From an uncultured Desulfobacteraceae bacterium (lineage in GTDB: Bacteria > Desulfobacterota > Desulfobacteria > Desulfobacterales > Desulfobacteraceae), in NCBI GenBank assembly GCA_913041495.1, contig CAJWHT010000013.1:1-53167 (forward strand): a stretch of 53,167 nucleotides of DNA, read 5' to 3'. The notes under the pieces were generated by a model, which ran no database searches, had not been told where the DNA came from, and was given only the letters and a program-made list of their open reading frames with translations. Positions 41,691 to 49,420 of the stretch are shown here, in pieces (the first letter of the stretch is position 1; each line of letters starts with the position of its first letter). A program made the translations under genes and the position numbers.

Positions 41691-42740
41691 GTGAAATCTC
41701 TTGAGATGAAAACCTTTGAGGTAAACGGCCGCCAGGGCAACTCCCTGATCCATGTGGGGGACACCCTTGCCAATGTAAGCACCCACATTCCGGATGGGAC
41801 GATCCCCGTCATTATCACGGATGAAAATATCAAACGCCTCTACGGCGGCAAGTTCCCCGAAGGCCCCGTGATCACCATCGGCACCGGGGAAAAAAACAAA
41901 ACCCTTGCCACGGTGGAGTATATCCTAAGGGAACTGGTGGAACTGGGGTGTGACCGGTCCAGTTTTATCCTCGGCATCGGGGGGGGTATTGTCTGTGATA
42001 TCGTCGGATTTGCCGCTTCTATCTTTCTGCGCGGGGTAAGATTCGGGTTTGTCTCAACGTCCCTGCTCTCCCAGGTGGATGCCAGCGTGGGCGGAAAAAA
42101 CGGTGTCAACCTGGATGCCTTTAAAAATATGGTGGGGGTATTCAACCAGCCCGAATTTGTGATCTGCGACATCGATATGCTGGCCACCCTTCCCGAAGCG
42201 GAAATTTCAAACGGCCTGGCAGAGATCGTAAAGCACGGCCTGATCAAAGATATCCGGCTGCTGGACTTCATCGATGCCAACCGGGAAAAAGCCCTGAGTC
42301 TGGACCGGGATACGGTGTTTCGTCTTGTGGCAGACTCCGTTTCCATCAAATCCCGGGTGGTTCAGGCCGATGAACGGGAAGCCGGAGAACGCCGGAAACT
42401 CAACTTCGGCCACACCATCGGCCATGCCATAGAAAAACTGGACCAGTCGGGTCACGGCAGGGCCGTGGCCGCCGGGATGGTGGCCGCCGCAAGGTTTTCT
42501 GAAAAAAAAGGCTTCATCAACCGGGATGCCGTGGATCGCGTTACCGATCTGATATTAGGCCTCAACCTTCCCGTATCGATTCCCTTCCCGGTGGAAGAGA
42601 TCGTTGCCGCCGCCTCACGGGATAAAAAGAAGATGGGCAAGGATGTCTTCTTTGTCTTTTTGGATTCCCTGGGCTGCGCCCGGGTGGACAAGATCTCCTA
42701 CGACGAGATGAACGACTTTATCCGCAACGATCTTTATTAA
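41691..42740 (+). CDS. aroB: 3-Dehydroquinate synthase
   Basis: 349 residues. Converts DAHP to 3-dehydroquinate in the shikimate pathway, using NAD+ and a divalent metal. Motifs: NAD-binding GIGGGIVCDIVGFAASIFLRG, STSLLSQVDASVGGKNGVN, metal-ligand region AEIVKHGLI, and metal-binding NFGHTIGHAIE and HGRAVAAGM. The GTG start at 41691 has AGGA seven bases upstream; an ATG lies five codons later. No other aro gene adjoins. Its stop overlaps the convergent FGE-like gene by four bases. Confidence 0.96.
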   Translation: MKSLEMKTFEVNGRQGNSLIHVGDTLANVSTHIPDGTIPVIITDENIKRLYGGKFPEGPVITIGTGEKNKTLATVEYILRELVELGCDRSSFILGIGGGIVCDIVGFAASIFLRGVRFGFVSTSLLSQVDASVGGKNGVNLDAFKNMVGVFNQPEFVICDIDMLATLPEAEISNGLAEIVKHGLIKDIRLLDFIDANREKALSLDRDTVFRLVADSVSIKSRVVQADEREAGERRKLNFGHTIGHAIEKLDQSGHGRAVAAGMVAAARFSEKKGFINRDAVDRVTDLILGLNLPVSIPFPVEEIVAAASRDKKKMGKDVFFVFLDSLGCARVDKISYDEMNDFIRNDLY

Positions 42741-43798
42741 TTGATTTTCCTGAGCACCAACCGAAATCCCATATAATTTGTCTTCATTTGGGGCAGGGCC
42801 CGGTTCCTGGCCCTGCACAGAGAGGCGGACACCGGATCAACATAGGATCCGCCCCTGACCACCCTGGGGCTGTTCTTTGATGACTGGCGGCCGGATTCAT
42901 CGTCCTTTGCGTCCTTGTACTGATCACGGCCTTTTCGGTCATAGGCAGACCGGCACCACTCCCGGACATTGCCCCCCATATCGTAAATTCCGGCTTCGTT
43001 GGGCAGATAAGACCCCACGGGGGCTGTCCGCCCCCTGGTGCCTGCGGTGTCACATCCCCCGCAGTTGGCCCGGGGACGATAATCCTTATTTCCCCAAGGG
43101 TAGGGCATCCGCCGGCCCCGGCTTCTGCAGGCAAACTCCCACTGGGCTTCGGAGGGCAGGGTAAACCGCTTCCCGGTCATCTGGTTCAGGCGGCGGATAA
43201 ATTCCCGGACATCGTCAAAAGAGACCTGTTCCACAGGGAGGGTGTCGCCCTTGAACCGGGATGGGTTCCGGTCCATCACCGCCATCCACTGCTGCTGGGT
43301 GACTTCGGTCTCCCCCATCCAGAATCCGTCAAGACAAACCCTTTTTGCGGGAAGGGCATTGCGGCCGCAGTCCTCATCGTTACCGCATCCCGCCCTGAAA
43401 CATTTTCCCGGCAGCCAGACAAACCGCATGCCTGTGACCGGTTCCCGGAAGCTGTCTCCGCCATCATTGGCCGGTTCCGGCCGGTCATCAAACTCAAGGG
43501 TGCAGTTGCCCGAATATTGCCAGAGCTTCAGGCGGTTCCAGACCTTTTCCGCCCGTTTTTCCCCCAGGTCGTGGGCCCGCTTTGTCCAGCACTTTGCCTT
43601 GAAGGGATCCTTGAGCACCCCGTCACCATTGTAATAGGCCAGGGCGAGGTCAACCATGGCATCCGTATCCCCTGACCGTGCCGCCCGGATCAGATCAGAC
43701 AGGGCCTGTTCATCCTCCCATTGGCCAAGCCCCTGGCCTGCACCAATTCCCATAAGCAGTGCCGATATCACTGCCGCTATTATAAGTGTACGCCGCAT
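42737..43798 (-). CDS. Secreted FGE-sulfatase (SUMF1)-domain protein with Sel1-like repeat
   Basis: 353 residues. Signal peptide (RTLIIAAVISALLMGIGAG), a Sel1/TPR-like stretch (~35-85, DTDAMVDLALAYYNGDGVLKD), then a formylglycine-generating-enzyme fold (~115-350: FVWLPGKCFRAG, FWMGETEVTQQQWMAVM, LPVEQVSFDDVREFIRRL, RFTLPSEAQWEFACR, YDMGGNVREWC, RVVRGGSY, GFRLVLRK). In true FGE two Cys five residues apart bind copper; here the first is kept (SLCRARNR) but the second is Arg, so formylglycine formation by the known mechanism is unlikely. It may be a PvdO-like or binding protein. Confidence 0.88.
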   Translation of the reverse strand: MRRTLIIAAVISALLMGIGAGQGLGQWEDEQALSDLIRAARSGDTDAMVDLALAYYNGDGVLKDPFKAKCWTKRAHDLGEKRAEKVWNRLKLWQYSGNCTLEFDDRPEPANDGGDSFREPVTGMRFVWLPGKCFRAGCGNDEDCGRNALPAKRVCLDGFWMGETEVTQQQWMAVMDRNPSRFKGDTLPVEQVSFDDVREFIRRLNQMTGKRFTLPSEAQWEFACRSRGRRMPYPWGNKDYRPRANCGGCDTAGTRGRTAPVGSYLPNEAGIYDMGGNVREWCRSAYDRKGRDQYKDAKDDESGRQSSKNSPRVVRGGSYVDPVSASLCRARNRALPQMKTNYMGFRLVLRKIN

Positions 43799-44055
43799 AT
43801 GTGCTCCCTGCGTTCCAAAAGTGTCTGATGAATAAACCGCTTTTAATGCCCTTTTTTTTATAGTATAAATTGATGTCGATTGGTATGGCAGGTCGATTAC
43901 TTTTTACTTCTGCAGCAGATTTCTTTTTAAGCCGCCTGTTGAAACGCACCAACCAAGTTCACGAATCGTATCAAGATTAACCTTAAGTTTAAGGAGGCAA
44001 ATCCAAATTGTACCCGTATTTGGATGTATGATCAGGGAAAAATTTAAATCATCTG

Positions 44056-44084
44056 TTGACAAATAGGATTGAATCCTATTTAAT
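44056..44084 (+). promoter_or_regulatory. perR promoter with embedded PerR/Fur-type operator
   Basis: TTGACA (44056-44061) and TTTAAT (44079-44084) are 17 bases apart. A perfect 21-bp palindrome (arms AAATAGGATT and AATCCTATTT around a central G, 44061-44081) fills the spacer, so a bound repressor would block the polymerase. It lies 31 bases before the perR start, consistent with autoregulation. Confidence 0.85.
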
Positions 44085-44114
44085 CTTTCCAACGAAACAG
44101 GAAAGGAGACGAAT

Positions 44115-44531
44115 GTGGAAAGCTTTTATGAACAATGCAAGGCCAACAACCTGAAAATCACCCCCCAGCGGGTGGCGGTGTTCAAAGCCTTGACGTCTTC
44201 TTTGTCTCACCCGTCAGCAGATCAGATCCACAGGGAGTTAAAAAAAGAGTTTCCCAATATTTCCCTGGACACGGTGAACCGAACCCTGCTGACTTTTGCC
44301 AAGGCAGATATGATTGATGTGGTGGAAGGCCATGGCGATCCCAGGCGGTTTGACCCCAACCAGGAGGCCCACCACCACTTTTACTGCATCAGTTGCCGCG
44401 GCATATTCGACTTCCACGACAGTGCCGTGGACAACATCAGTGTTTCCCCGGAACTGGAAAAACGGTTTACCATCACAGGTAAGCGGCTCTGTCTGTCCGG
44501 GTATTGTGATAATTGCCGCAGCAGCCAATAG
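44115..44531 (+). CDS. perR: Fur-family peroxide-responsive regulator (PerR-like)
   Basis: 138 residues from a GTG with AGGAGA (44103-44108) upstream. Winged-helix domain (KITPQRVAVFKALTSS, then SADQIHRELKK, then SLDTVNRTLLTF) and a dimerisation domain with the metal-site HHHFYCISC and the structural-zinc pairs C-x2-C (CISC, CDNC). PerR proteins use Fe(II) or Mn and lose DNA binding when peroxide oxidises a ligand His. Its neighbour rbr is a typical PerR target in anaerobes, which supports PerR over Fur or Zur. Operon with rbr, gap 81 bases. Confidence 0.9.
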   Translation: MESFYEQCKANNLKITPQRVAVFKALTSSLSHPSADQIHRELKKEFPNISLDTVNRTLLTFAKADMIDVVEGHGDPRRFDPNQEAHHHFYCISCRGIFDFHDSAVDNISVSPELEKRFTITGKRLCLSGYCDNCRSSQ

Positions 44532-44612
44532 AAGTTCCCCTGGACTGCTGCCCCTTTCAACCTGCGGGAGTTTCCCGCTATATAATGAAATGATAAAAAG
44601 GAGAATAAAATT

Positions 44613-45188
44613 ATGGCAAGTTTAAAAGGCACCAAAACCGAAAAAAATCTGCTCACAGCTTTTGCCGGCGAATCCCAGGCCCGCAATCGGTACACCTATT
44701 TTGCCAGCCAGGCCAAAAAAGAAGGCTATGTTCAGATTTCAGATATTTTCGCTGAAACCGCTGACCAGGAAAAAGAGCATGCCAAACGCTTTTTCAAGTT
44801 CCTTGAAGGCGGAGAGGTGGAAATCGTTGGTGCCTTCCCCGCCGGTGTCATCGGTACCACACTTGAAAACCTCAAAGAGGCGGCGGCCGGCGAAGAATAC
44901 GAATGGACCCAGATGTATCCGGATTTCGCAGCCGCAGCCAAAGAAGAAGGGTTTGACGCCATCGCCGAGGTATTCGAAATGATTGCCGTTGCGGAAAAAC
45001 AGCATGAAAAACGCTACAAAGAACTGGCCGCCAACGTGGAAGCCGGCAAGGTATTTAAAAAGTCCGGTCCTGTGAAATGGCGCTGCCGCAACTGCGGCTA
45101 TGTCCACGAAGGTGAGGAAGCCGTTGACCTGTGTCCGGCCTGTGCCCATGCCCAGGCCCATTTCGAGCTGCTGGCAGAAAACTGGTAA
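44613..45188 (+). CDS. rbr: Rubrerythrin
   Basis: 191 residues. A ferritin-like four-helix diiron domain (~1-145; E in FAGESQARNRY, EKEHAKRF, EAAAGEEYEWTQMY, EKQHEKRY) is fused to a C-terminal rubredoxin-like domain (~150-191; CRNCGY and CPACAHAQAHF). It reduces hydrogen peroxide to water in anaerobes using NADH-linked electrons. AAGGAG precedes the ATG. Transcribed with perR and closed by a terminator at 45222. Confidence 0.97.
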   Translation: MASLKGTKTEKNLLTAFAGESQARNRYTYFASQAKKEGYVQISDIFAETADQEKEHAKRFFKFLEGGEVEIVGAFPAGVIGTTLENLKEAAAGEEYEWTQMYPDFAAAAKEEGFDAIAEVFEMIAVAEKQHEKRYKELAANVEAGKVFKKSGPVKWRCRNCGYVHEGEEAVDLCPACAHAQAHFELLAENW

Positions 45189-45221
45189 TTCATTACCGTC
45201 TTTCGGCTCTTCATAAATACG

Positions 45222-45280
45222 ACGCCCTGTAATCCCGTACCCTGCCTGTGGCGGGACAGATTCAGGGCGTTCCCTTTTTC
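45222..45280 (+). terminator. Rho-independent terminator after rbr
   Basis: ACGCCCTG (45222-45229) and TCCCG (45233-45237) pair with CGGGA (45252-45256) and CAGGGCGT (45263-45270), followed by CCCTTTTTC. Confidence 0.85.
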
Positions 45281-45295
45281 TAAAGGGCCTTTGAA

Positions 45296-45324
45296 TTGAC
45301 AAAGACCGAATATGAACATATATT
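45296..45324 (+). promoter_or_regulatory. Sigma-70-type promoter of trxA-trxB-bamD
   Basis: Consensus TTGACA (45296-45301), 17-base spacer, TATATT (45319-45324), then 34 bases to trxA. Confidence 0.85.
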
Positions 45325-45358
45325 TACAGGCAATTTTAACCTGAATTAGGAAATAAAC

Positions 45359-45685
45359 ATGGCAGAAAATATTATCGAGCTCACCGACGAAAACTTTGAA
45401 GAAACGGTCAAAAACTCCGATAAACCCGTAATGGTTGATTTCTGGGCACCCTGGTGCGGTCCCTGCAAAGCCATTGCCCCCACGGTTGAAGCCCTGTCCG
45501 GCGAATACGGAGACCAGATGATCTTCGCCAAGGTCAATGTGGATGACAACCCCTTGAGCCCCAGTAAATTCGGCGTACAGGCCATCCCCACACTGATCTT
45601 CTTCAAAGATGGTGAGGTCGCCGAGCAGATCACCGGTATGGTCGCCAAAGAAAAACTTGAAGAGACCCTCAAGGGCGTTCTTTAA
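45359..45685 (+). CDS. trxA: Thioredoxin
   Basis: 108 residues, the standard single-domain length. Active site WCGPC (C33, C36) in VDFWAPWCGPCKAIAP, the cis-Pro in VQAIPTLIFFKDGE, and buried Asp in MVDFWA. Cytoplasmic disulfide reductase. Thirteen bases separate it from trxB, its reductase. Confidence 0.97.
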   Translation: MAENIIELTDENFEETVKNSDKPVMVDFWAPWCGPCKAIAPTVEALSGEYGDQMIFAKVNVDDNPLSPSKFGVQAIPTLIFFKDGEVAEQITGMVAKEKLEETLKGVL

Positions 45686-45697
45686 GGAGAGACACAT

Positions 45698-46612
45698 ATG
45701 AGCGATTATGATCTGGTCATTATCGGGGCCGGCCCTGCCGGCCTGACCGCCGGCCTGTACGCCGCCCGTGCGAGAATGAAGGTGCTTCTTCTCGAAAAGG
45801 CCGTACCGGGCGGACAGATTATCATCACGGACTGGATTGAGAACTATCCCGGATTCCCCGAAGGCATCAGCGGTTTTGACCTGGCTGAAAAGATGAAAAA
45901 GCATGCCGAGGACCTGGGCCTTGAAATCCGGACGGCTGAAGTCCACGGACTCAACCTTTCAGCCGACACCAAGGAGATTATTCTTAAAGATGAAACCATC
46001 ATCACCAAGTCTTTGATCATTGCCTCGGGTGCATCGCCCAAAAAGCTTGGAATCGGCGAAGACAAATACATGGGCAAGGGGATCTCCTTTTGCGCCACCT
46101 GCGATGCCCCCTTTTTCCGGGACAAAACGGTCGTGGCCATCGGCGGTGGAGACACGGCGGTACAAGAAGCAATCTTTTTGACCAAATTTGCCAAAAAGGT
46201 CTATCTGGTTCACCGCAGGGATGAGTTGCGGGCCACCAAGATCCTCCAGGAAAGAGCCTTTGCCAACGAAAAAATTGAATTTGTCTGGGATACCGTGGCC
46301 ACCGGTGTTGACGGTTTTTTCGGCATTGAGGGCGTAAAGGTGAAAAACGTTAAAACCAATGAAGAATCCGTCATCAAGGCAGACGGGTGTTTCATCTGGG
46401 TGGGCATTCTTCCCAACACCGAATTCGTAAAAGGGGCTGTGGCCACGGACGACGGCGGGTTTATCATCGCCGACGCCCACATGCAGACCAACATCCCCGG
46501 CGTTTACGCCGCAGGCGACGTGAGGGACACCCCCCTGCGCCAGGTGTCTACAGCCGTAGGCGACGGTGCCATTGCCGCGGTTTCCGCAGAACACTATATT
46601 GAGAATTTATAA
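45698..46612 (+). CDS. trxB: Thioredoxin-disulfide reductase
   Basis: 304 residues. FAD-binding VIIGAGPAGLTAGLYAAR (~8-25), redox-active CATC in GISFCATCDAPFF, NAD(P)H-binding GGGDTAVQEAIFL, FAD-binding C-terminal GVYAAGDVRDTPLRQV. Reduces TrxA. AAGGAG upstream. bamD starts one base after its stop codon, so the three genes form one operon. Confidence 0.97.
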   Translation: MSDYDLVIIGAGPAGLTAGLYAARARMKVLLLEKAVPGGQIIITDWIENYPGFPEGISGFDLAEKMKKHAEDLGLEIRTAEVHGLNLSADTKEIILKDETIITKSLIIASGASPKKLGIGEDKYMGKGISFCATCDAPFFRDKTVVAIGGGDTAVQEAIFLTKFAKKVYLVHRRDELRATKILQERAFANEKIEFVWDTVATGVDGFFGIEGVKVKNVKTNEESVIKADGCFIWVGILPNTEFVKGAVATDDGGFIIADAHMQTNIPGVYAAGDVRDTPLRQVSTAVGDGAIAAVSAEHYIENL

Positions 46613-46613
46613 G

Positions 46614-47270
46614 ATGAGAAAATACCTGATCCTTGTGATCCTGACGGTTTTCCTTTCAGGGTGTTCCCTCTTTGAAGAGCCGACCCAAATGAACAAAAGC
46701 GCCGAGCAGCTGGCCTCCGAGGGGTCTGTCGCCTTTTTGAACCAGGACTATAACCAGGCGGTTAAAGCCTATACCGACCTTAAGGACTGGTATCCGTTCA
46801 GCAAATACGCCATCCTGGCGGAACTTAAAATCGCTGACGCCTACTTTCACCTGGAAGAATACGACGAAGCCGTCGTTGCCTATGAAACCTTTGAAAAAAT
46901 GCACCCCAGGAATGAAGCGGTTCCCTATGTGATTCACCAGATCGCCCTGTCCTGGTTCAACCAGATCGACACGGTGGGCAGGGATGCAAGTCCCGCCAGA
47001 AATGCAAAGGCCCAGTTCGAACGACTGATCGCCCTATATCCGGATCACGAACTATCCCCAAAGGCAGCCGCCAAGATTGACACCTGCATTGACAATATGG
47101 TGGGCCATGAACTTTACGTGGCCAACTACTATATGAAGACCAAGGAATACAAGGCTGCCCTGAAGCGGTTCGAATACATCGTGGAATTCTATCCCGGTAC
47201 CGAAGAGAGTGAAGTGGCCCTGGCCCAGATTCCGGTACTAAATGGCCTCATTCAAAACGCAAATCAATGA
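46614..47270 (+). CDS. bamD: Outer-membrane assembly lipoprotein BamD
   Basis: 218 residues from the ATG at 46614 (one base after trxB). Lipobox LSGCS after a short signal peptide (MRKYLILVILTVFLSGC), then TPR repeats: LASEGSVAFLNQDYNQAVKAYTDLKDWYPFS, ADAYFHLEEYDEAVVAYETFEKMHPRN and YYMKTKEYKAALKRFEYIVEFYPG, the BamD pattern with a Tyr-Pro phrase in each turn. Part of the BAM complex that inserts outer-membrane beta-barrels. Its presence after trxB is a common deltaproteobacterial arrangement in my recollection, but not verified. Confidence 0.9.
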   Translation: MRKYLILVILTVFLSGCSLFEEPTQMNKSAEQLASEGSVAFLNQDYNQAVKAYTDLKDWYPFSKYAILAELKIADAYFHLEEYDEAVVAYETFEKMHPRNEAVPYVIHQIALSWFNQIDTVGRDASPARNAKAQFERLIALYPDHELSPKAAAKIDTCIDNMVGHELYVANYYMKTKEYKAALKRFEYIVEFYPGTEESEVALAQIPVLNGLIQNANQ

Positions 47271-47364
47271 TAGGAAGAAATTTACCTTTACTTTTAATTT
47301 AAACTCGTGTATCTTCACCGGGTTATTATTTTGATAAAGCGTTTTTTGCGTTAGGAGTGTAACC

Positions 47365-47559
47365 ATGTCAAAAGAATGTGCAATTTGCGGGAAAAAACCA
47401 ATGGTCGGCAACAATGTCAGCCATGCCCACAATCTCAACAAGAGAAGATTCAACCCGAACCTTCAGAGAGTCCGTGCCGAGATCAAAAAGGGTTGTGTCA
47501 GAAAAATCGATGTTTGTACCAGCTGCATTAAAGCTGGCAAAGTCGTAAAAGCCTCCTAA
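47365..47559 (+). CDS. rpmB: Ribosomal protein bL28 (zinc-binding form)
   Basis: 64 residues. [23 protein letters not shown] and the C-terminal [10 protein letters not shown] give two C-x2-C pairs, the zinc-binding (C+) form of L28. [16 protein letters not shown] is the family core. TAGGAG precedes the ATG. Encoded alone and followed by a terminator. Confidence 0.97.
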   Translation: MSKECAICGKKPMVGNNVSHAHNLNKRRFNPNLQRVRAEIKKGCVRKIDVCTSCIKAGKVVKAS

Positions 47560-47598
47560 GGAAATTCTGACAGCGCCCGGGCAAACTCCCGGCAAAAA

Positions 47599-47645
47599 GA
47601 AACAACATTGAGTTCCGGTATGCAGTTTCTGGTACCGGAACTTTT
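47599..47645 (+). terminator. Terminator after rpmB
   Basis: AGTTCCGGTA (47611-47620) pairs perfectly with TACCGGAACT (47633-47642); outer AACAACA/TGTTGTT lengthens the stem and a T-run follows. Confidence 0.88.
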
Positions 47646-47689
47646 GTTGTTTTACCCCTTTTCTTCCCCCTGATTTTTTCAAGAGAAAA

Positions 47690-47720
47690 GGCCGGCCCTA
47701 AATTGTCTTCAGGACCGGCC
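47690..47720 (-). terminator. Terminator of the PIN-PhoH gene
   Basis: On the minus strand GGCCGGTCCT (47711-47720) pairs with 47690-47699 (one mismatch) and is followed by TTTTCTCTT. Confidence 0.75.
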
Positions 47721-47757
47721 GATACACTTACAGGTTAGTTGTGTTTAAAGTCTTTGC

Positions 47758-49077
47758 TTAAAGTATCTTTGAAGCCAGTTCTGCCAGTTCTGACCGCTCT
47801 CCCTTTTCCAGGTTGATGTGGGCGTAAAGCTTCTGGCCCTTCATCTTTTCGATGATATAGGCCAGGCCGTTGGTCTGACTGTCCAGATAGGGGTGGTCGA
47901 TCTGGAAGATATCACCGGTGAAGATGATTTTGGTTCCCTCCCCTGCCCGGGTGATGATGGTTTTCACCTCGTGGGGGGTGAGGTTCTGTGCCTCGTCCAC
48001 AATAAAGAAAACCCGGACAATGGACCGCCCCCTGATGTATGAAATGGGGGTGATGACGATCTTTTCCTCTTCAATGAGTTCCTTGATCTTCTTTCCGGTG
48101 GAGTTGTGTTCGTTAAAATGGTTCTGGATCACCGACAGGTTATCGTACAGGGGCTGCATGTAGGGATCCAGCTTTGAGGCCACATCACCGGGAAGAAAGC
48201 CAAGATCTTTGTTACTCAGGGGCACCACCGGTCTTGCGATGAAAATCTGGCGGTAAAATTGTTTTTTGGCAAGTGCTGCGGCCAGGGCCAGCAGGGTTTT
48301 TCCGGTGCCCGCCTTGCCGGAAACGGTGACCAGGGAAATATCGGGATTGAGCATGGCGTTCAGGGCAAAGGTTTGCTCAGAGTTTCTCGGCTTGATCCCG
48401 TAGCAGATCCGTGGCTGAATCAATTTGACGGTCTGGGTGTTGCCGTCAAAAAAGGCCAGGGCGGATTTAGACCCGTTTTTCAGGATGACATTTTCATTGG
48501 AGTAAAACTCAAGATCCTGTCCCAGGCGGTTGGTGGGGGCCTCATAGGGTTTCTGGTACAGGTCGTCAAACACATCTGAAGCGATATTCTCCACCACTTT
48601 TAGACCCGTATACATGTCTGAGATATTTTCTACGAACTGCGAGTTGTAATTCTCCGTTTTCAGACCGATGGACCTTGCCTTGAGCCGGAGATTCACATCT
48701 TTGGTGACAAAAATAACCTTGTTAAAATCTTTTTTCTTGGCAATGGAGTAAGCGATATTCAGAATTCGAATATCCGGCGTTATATCGTTGAAGTTCTCCT
48801 TGATAATGGGATCCAGGGCCGTATCAAGCCGGATGGCGATACTTCCCTCCCCGTTGGGAAATGGCACGCCGCCATTGAGCATCTTGTCACTGGACAATGC
48901 ATCCAGAGTTCTTAAAAAATCCCGGGCATTGGCATTGATGACGTTGTTCCCCTTCTTGAATTTGTCCAGCTCTTCGATCACCGTTATGGGAATGTAAATA
49001 TCATTGTCCTTGAACTGGTGAATACAGCCGCTGTCATGAAGGATTACGTTGGTGTCCAGAATAAAGATTTTTTTCAT
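47758..49077 (-). CDS. PIN-domain/PhoH-type ATPase
   Basis: 439 residues. An N-terminal PIN nuclease domain (~1-150; IFILDTNVILHD with catalytic Asp, then VIEELDKFKKG, then FVTKDVNLRLKA) is fused to a PhoH P-loop ATPase (~215-439; VTVSGKAGTGKTLLALAAAL, FIARPVVPLSNKDLGFLPGD, FFIVDEAQNLTPHEVKTIITRAGEGTKIIFTGD). Such proteins (PhoH2 or YlaK-like) unwind and cut RNA; they are also found in toxin-antitoxin contexts, but no antitoxin gene adjoins. A good promoter lies at 49104. Confidence 0.93.
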   Translation of the reverse strand: MKKIFILDTNVILHDSGCIHQFKDNDIYIPITVIEELDKFKKGNNVINANARDFLRTLDALSSDKMLNGGVPFPNGEGSIAIRLDTALDPIIKENFNDITPDIRILNIAYSIAKKKDFNKVIFVTKDVNLRLKARSIGLKTENYNSQFVENISDMYTGLKVVENIASDVFDDLYQKPYEAPTNRLGQDLEFYSNENVILKNGSKSALAFFDGNTQTVKLIQPRICYGIKPRNSEQTFALNAMLNPDISLVTVSGKAGTGKTLLALAAALAKKQFYRQIFIARPVVPLSNKDLGFLPGDVASKLDPYMQPLYDNLSVIQNHFNEHNSTGKKIKELIEEEKIVITPISYIRGRSIVRVFFIVDEAQNLTPHEVKTIITRAGEGTKIIFTGDIFQIDHPYLDSQTNGLAYIIEKMKGQKLYAHINLEKGERSELAELASKIL

Positions 49078-49103
49078 ATGGATCTCCGCTTTAAATTGCC
49101 GAT

Positions 49104-49132
49104 ATCTAAATCATAGAAGACTATGACGTCAA
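49104..49132 (-). promoter_or_regulatory. Sigma-70-type promoter of the PIN-PhoH gene
   Basis: On the minus strand TTGACG (49127-49132), 17-base spacer, TTAGAT (49104-49109), 27 bases before the ATG at 49077. Confidence 0.6.
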
Positions 49133-49420
49133 AGTAAAGGTTGGGGGGGAAATCTGGGGGCAGGGAACCCGTTGTACCCGGCGGATGCGCCGGGGTTCCG
49201 GCAAGGGCTGGTAACAAGCTATTGTTAACCATAAGATATCCAGGTTGGGGTTAAACATCAGGCCCGGGGGCATTGCTTTTTACACCCGGCCACGATAACC
49301 ATATGTTATTTCATCCGGGTTGTCTACTAAAAATTTACCCGGGGCAAGGGCAGGTGGTTTTCCCTGTGCTCAAAATGAAGTGTAACCGGCTTTGGTTAGG
49401 ATTCGATGGGGAACGTGTTT
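49133..49420. other. Intergenic region without a recognised feature
   Basis: Roughly 290 bases between spoT (end) and the PIN-PhoH promoter. There are several short imperfect palindromes (for example ATAAC-CATAT-GTTAT near 49299), but no gene, no convincing terminator for the minus-strand (p)ppGpp gene and no consistent RNA fold that I could build. Confidence 0.5.
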
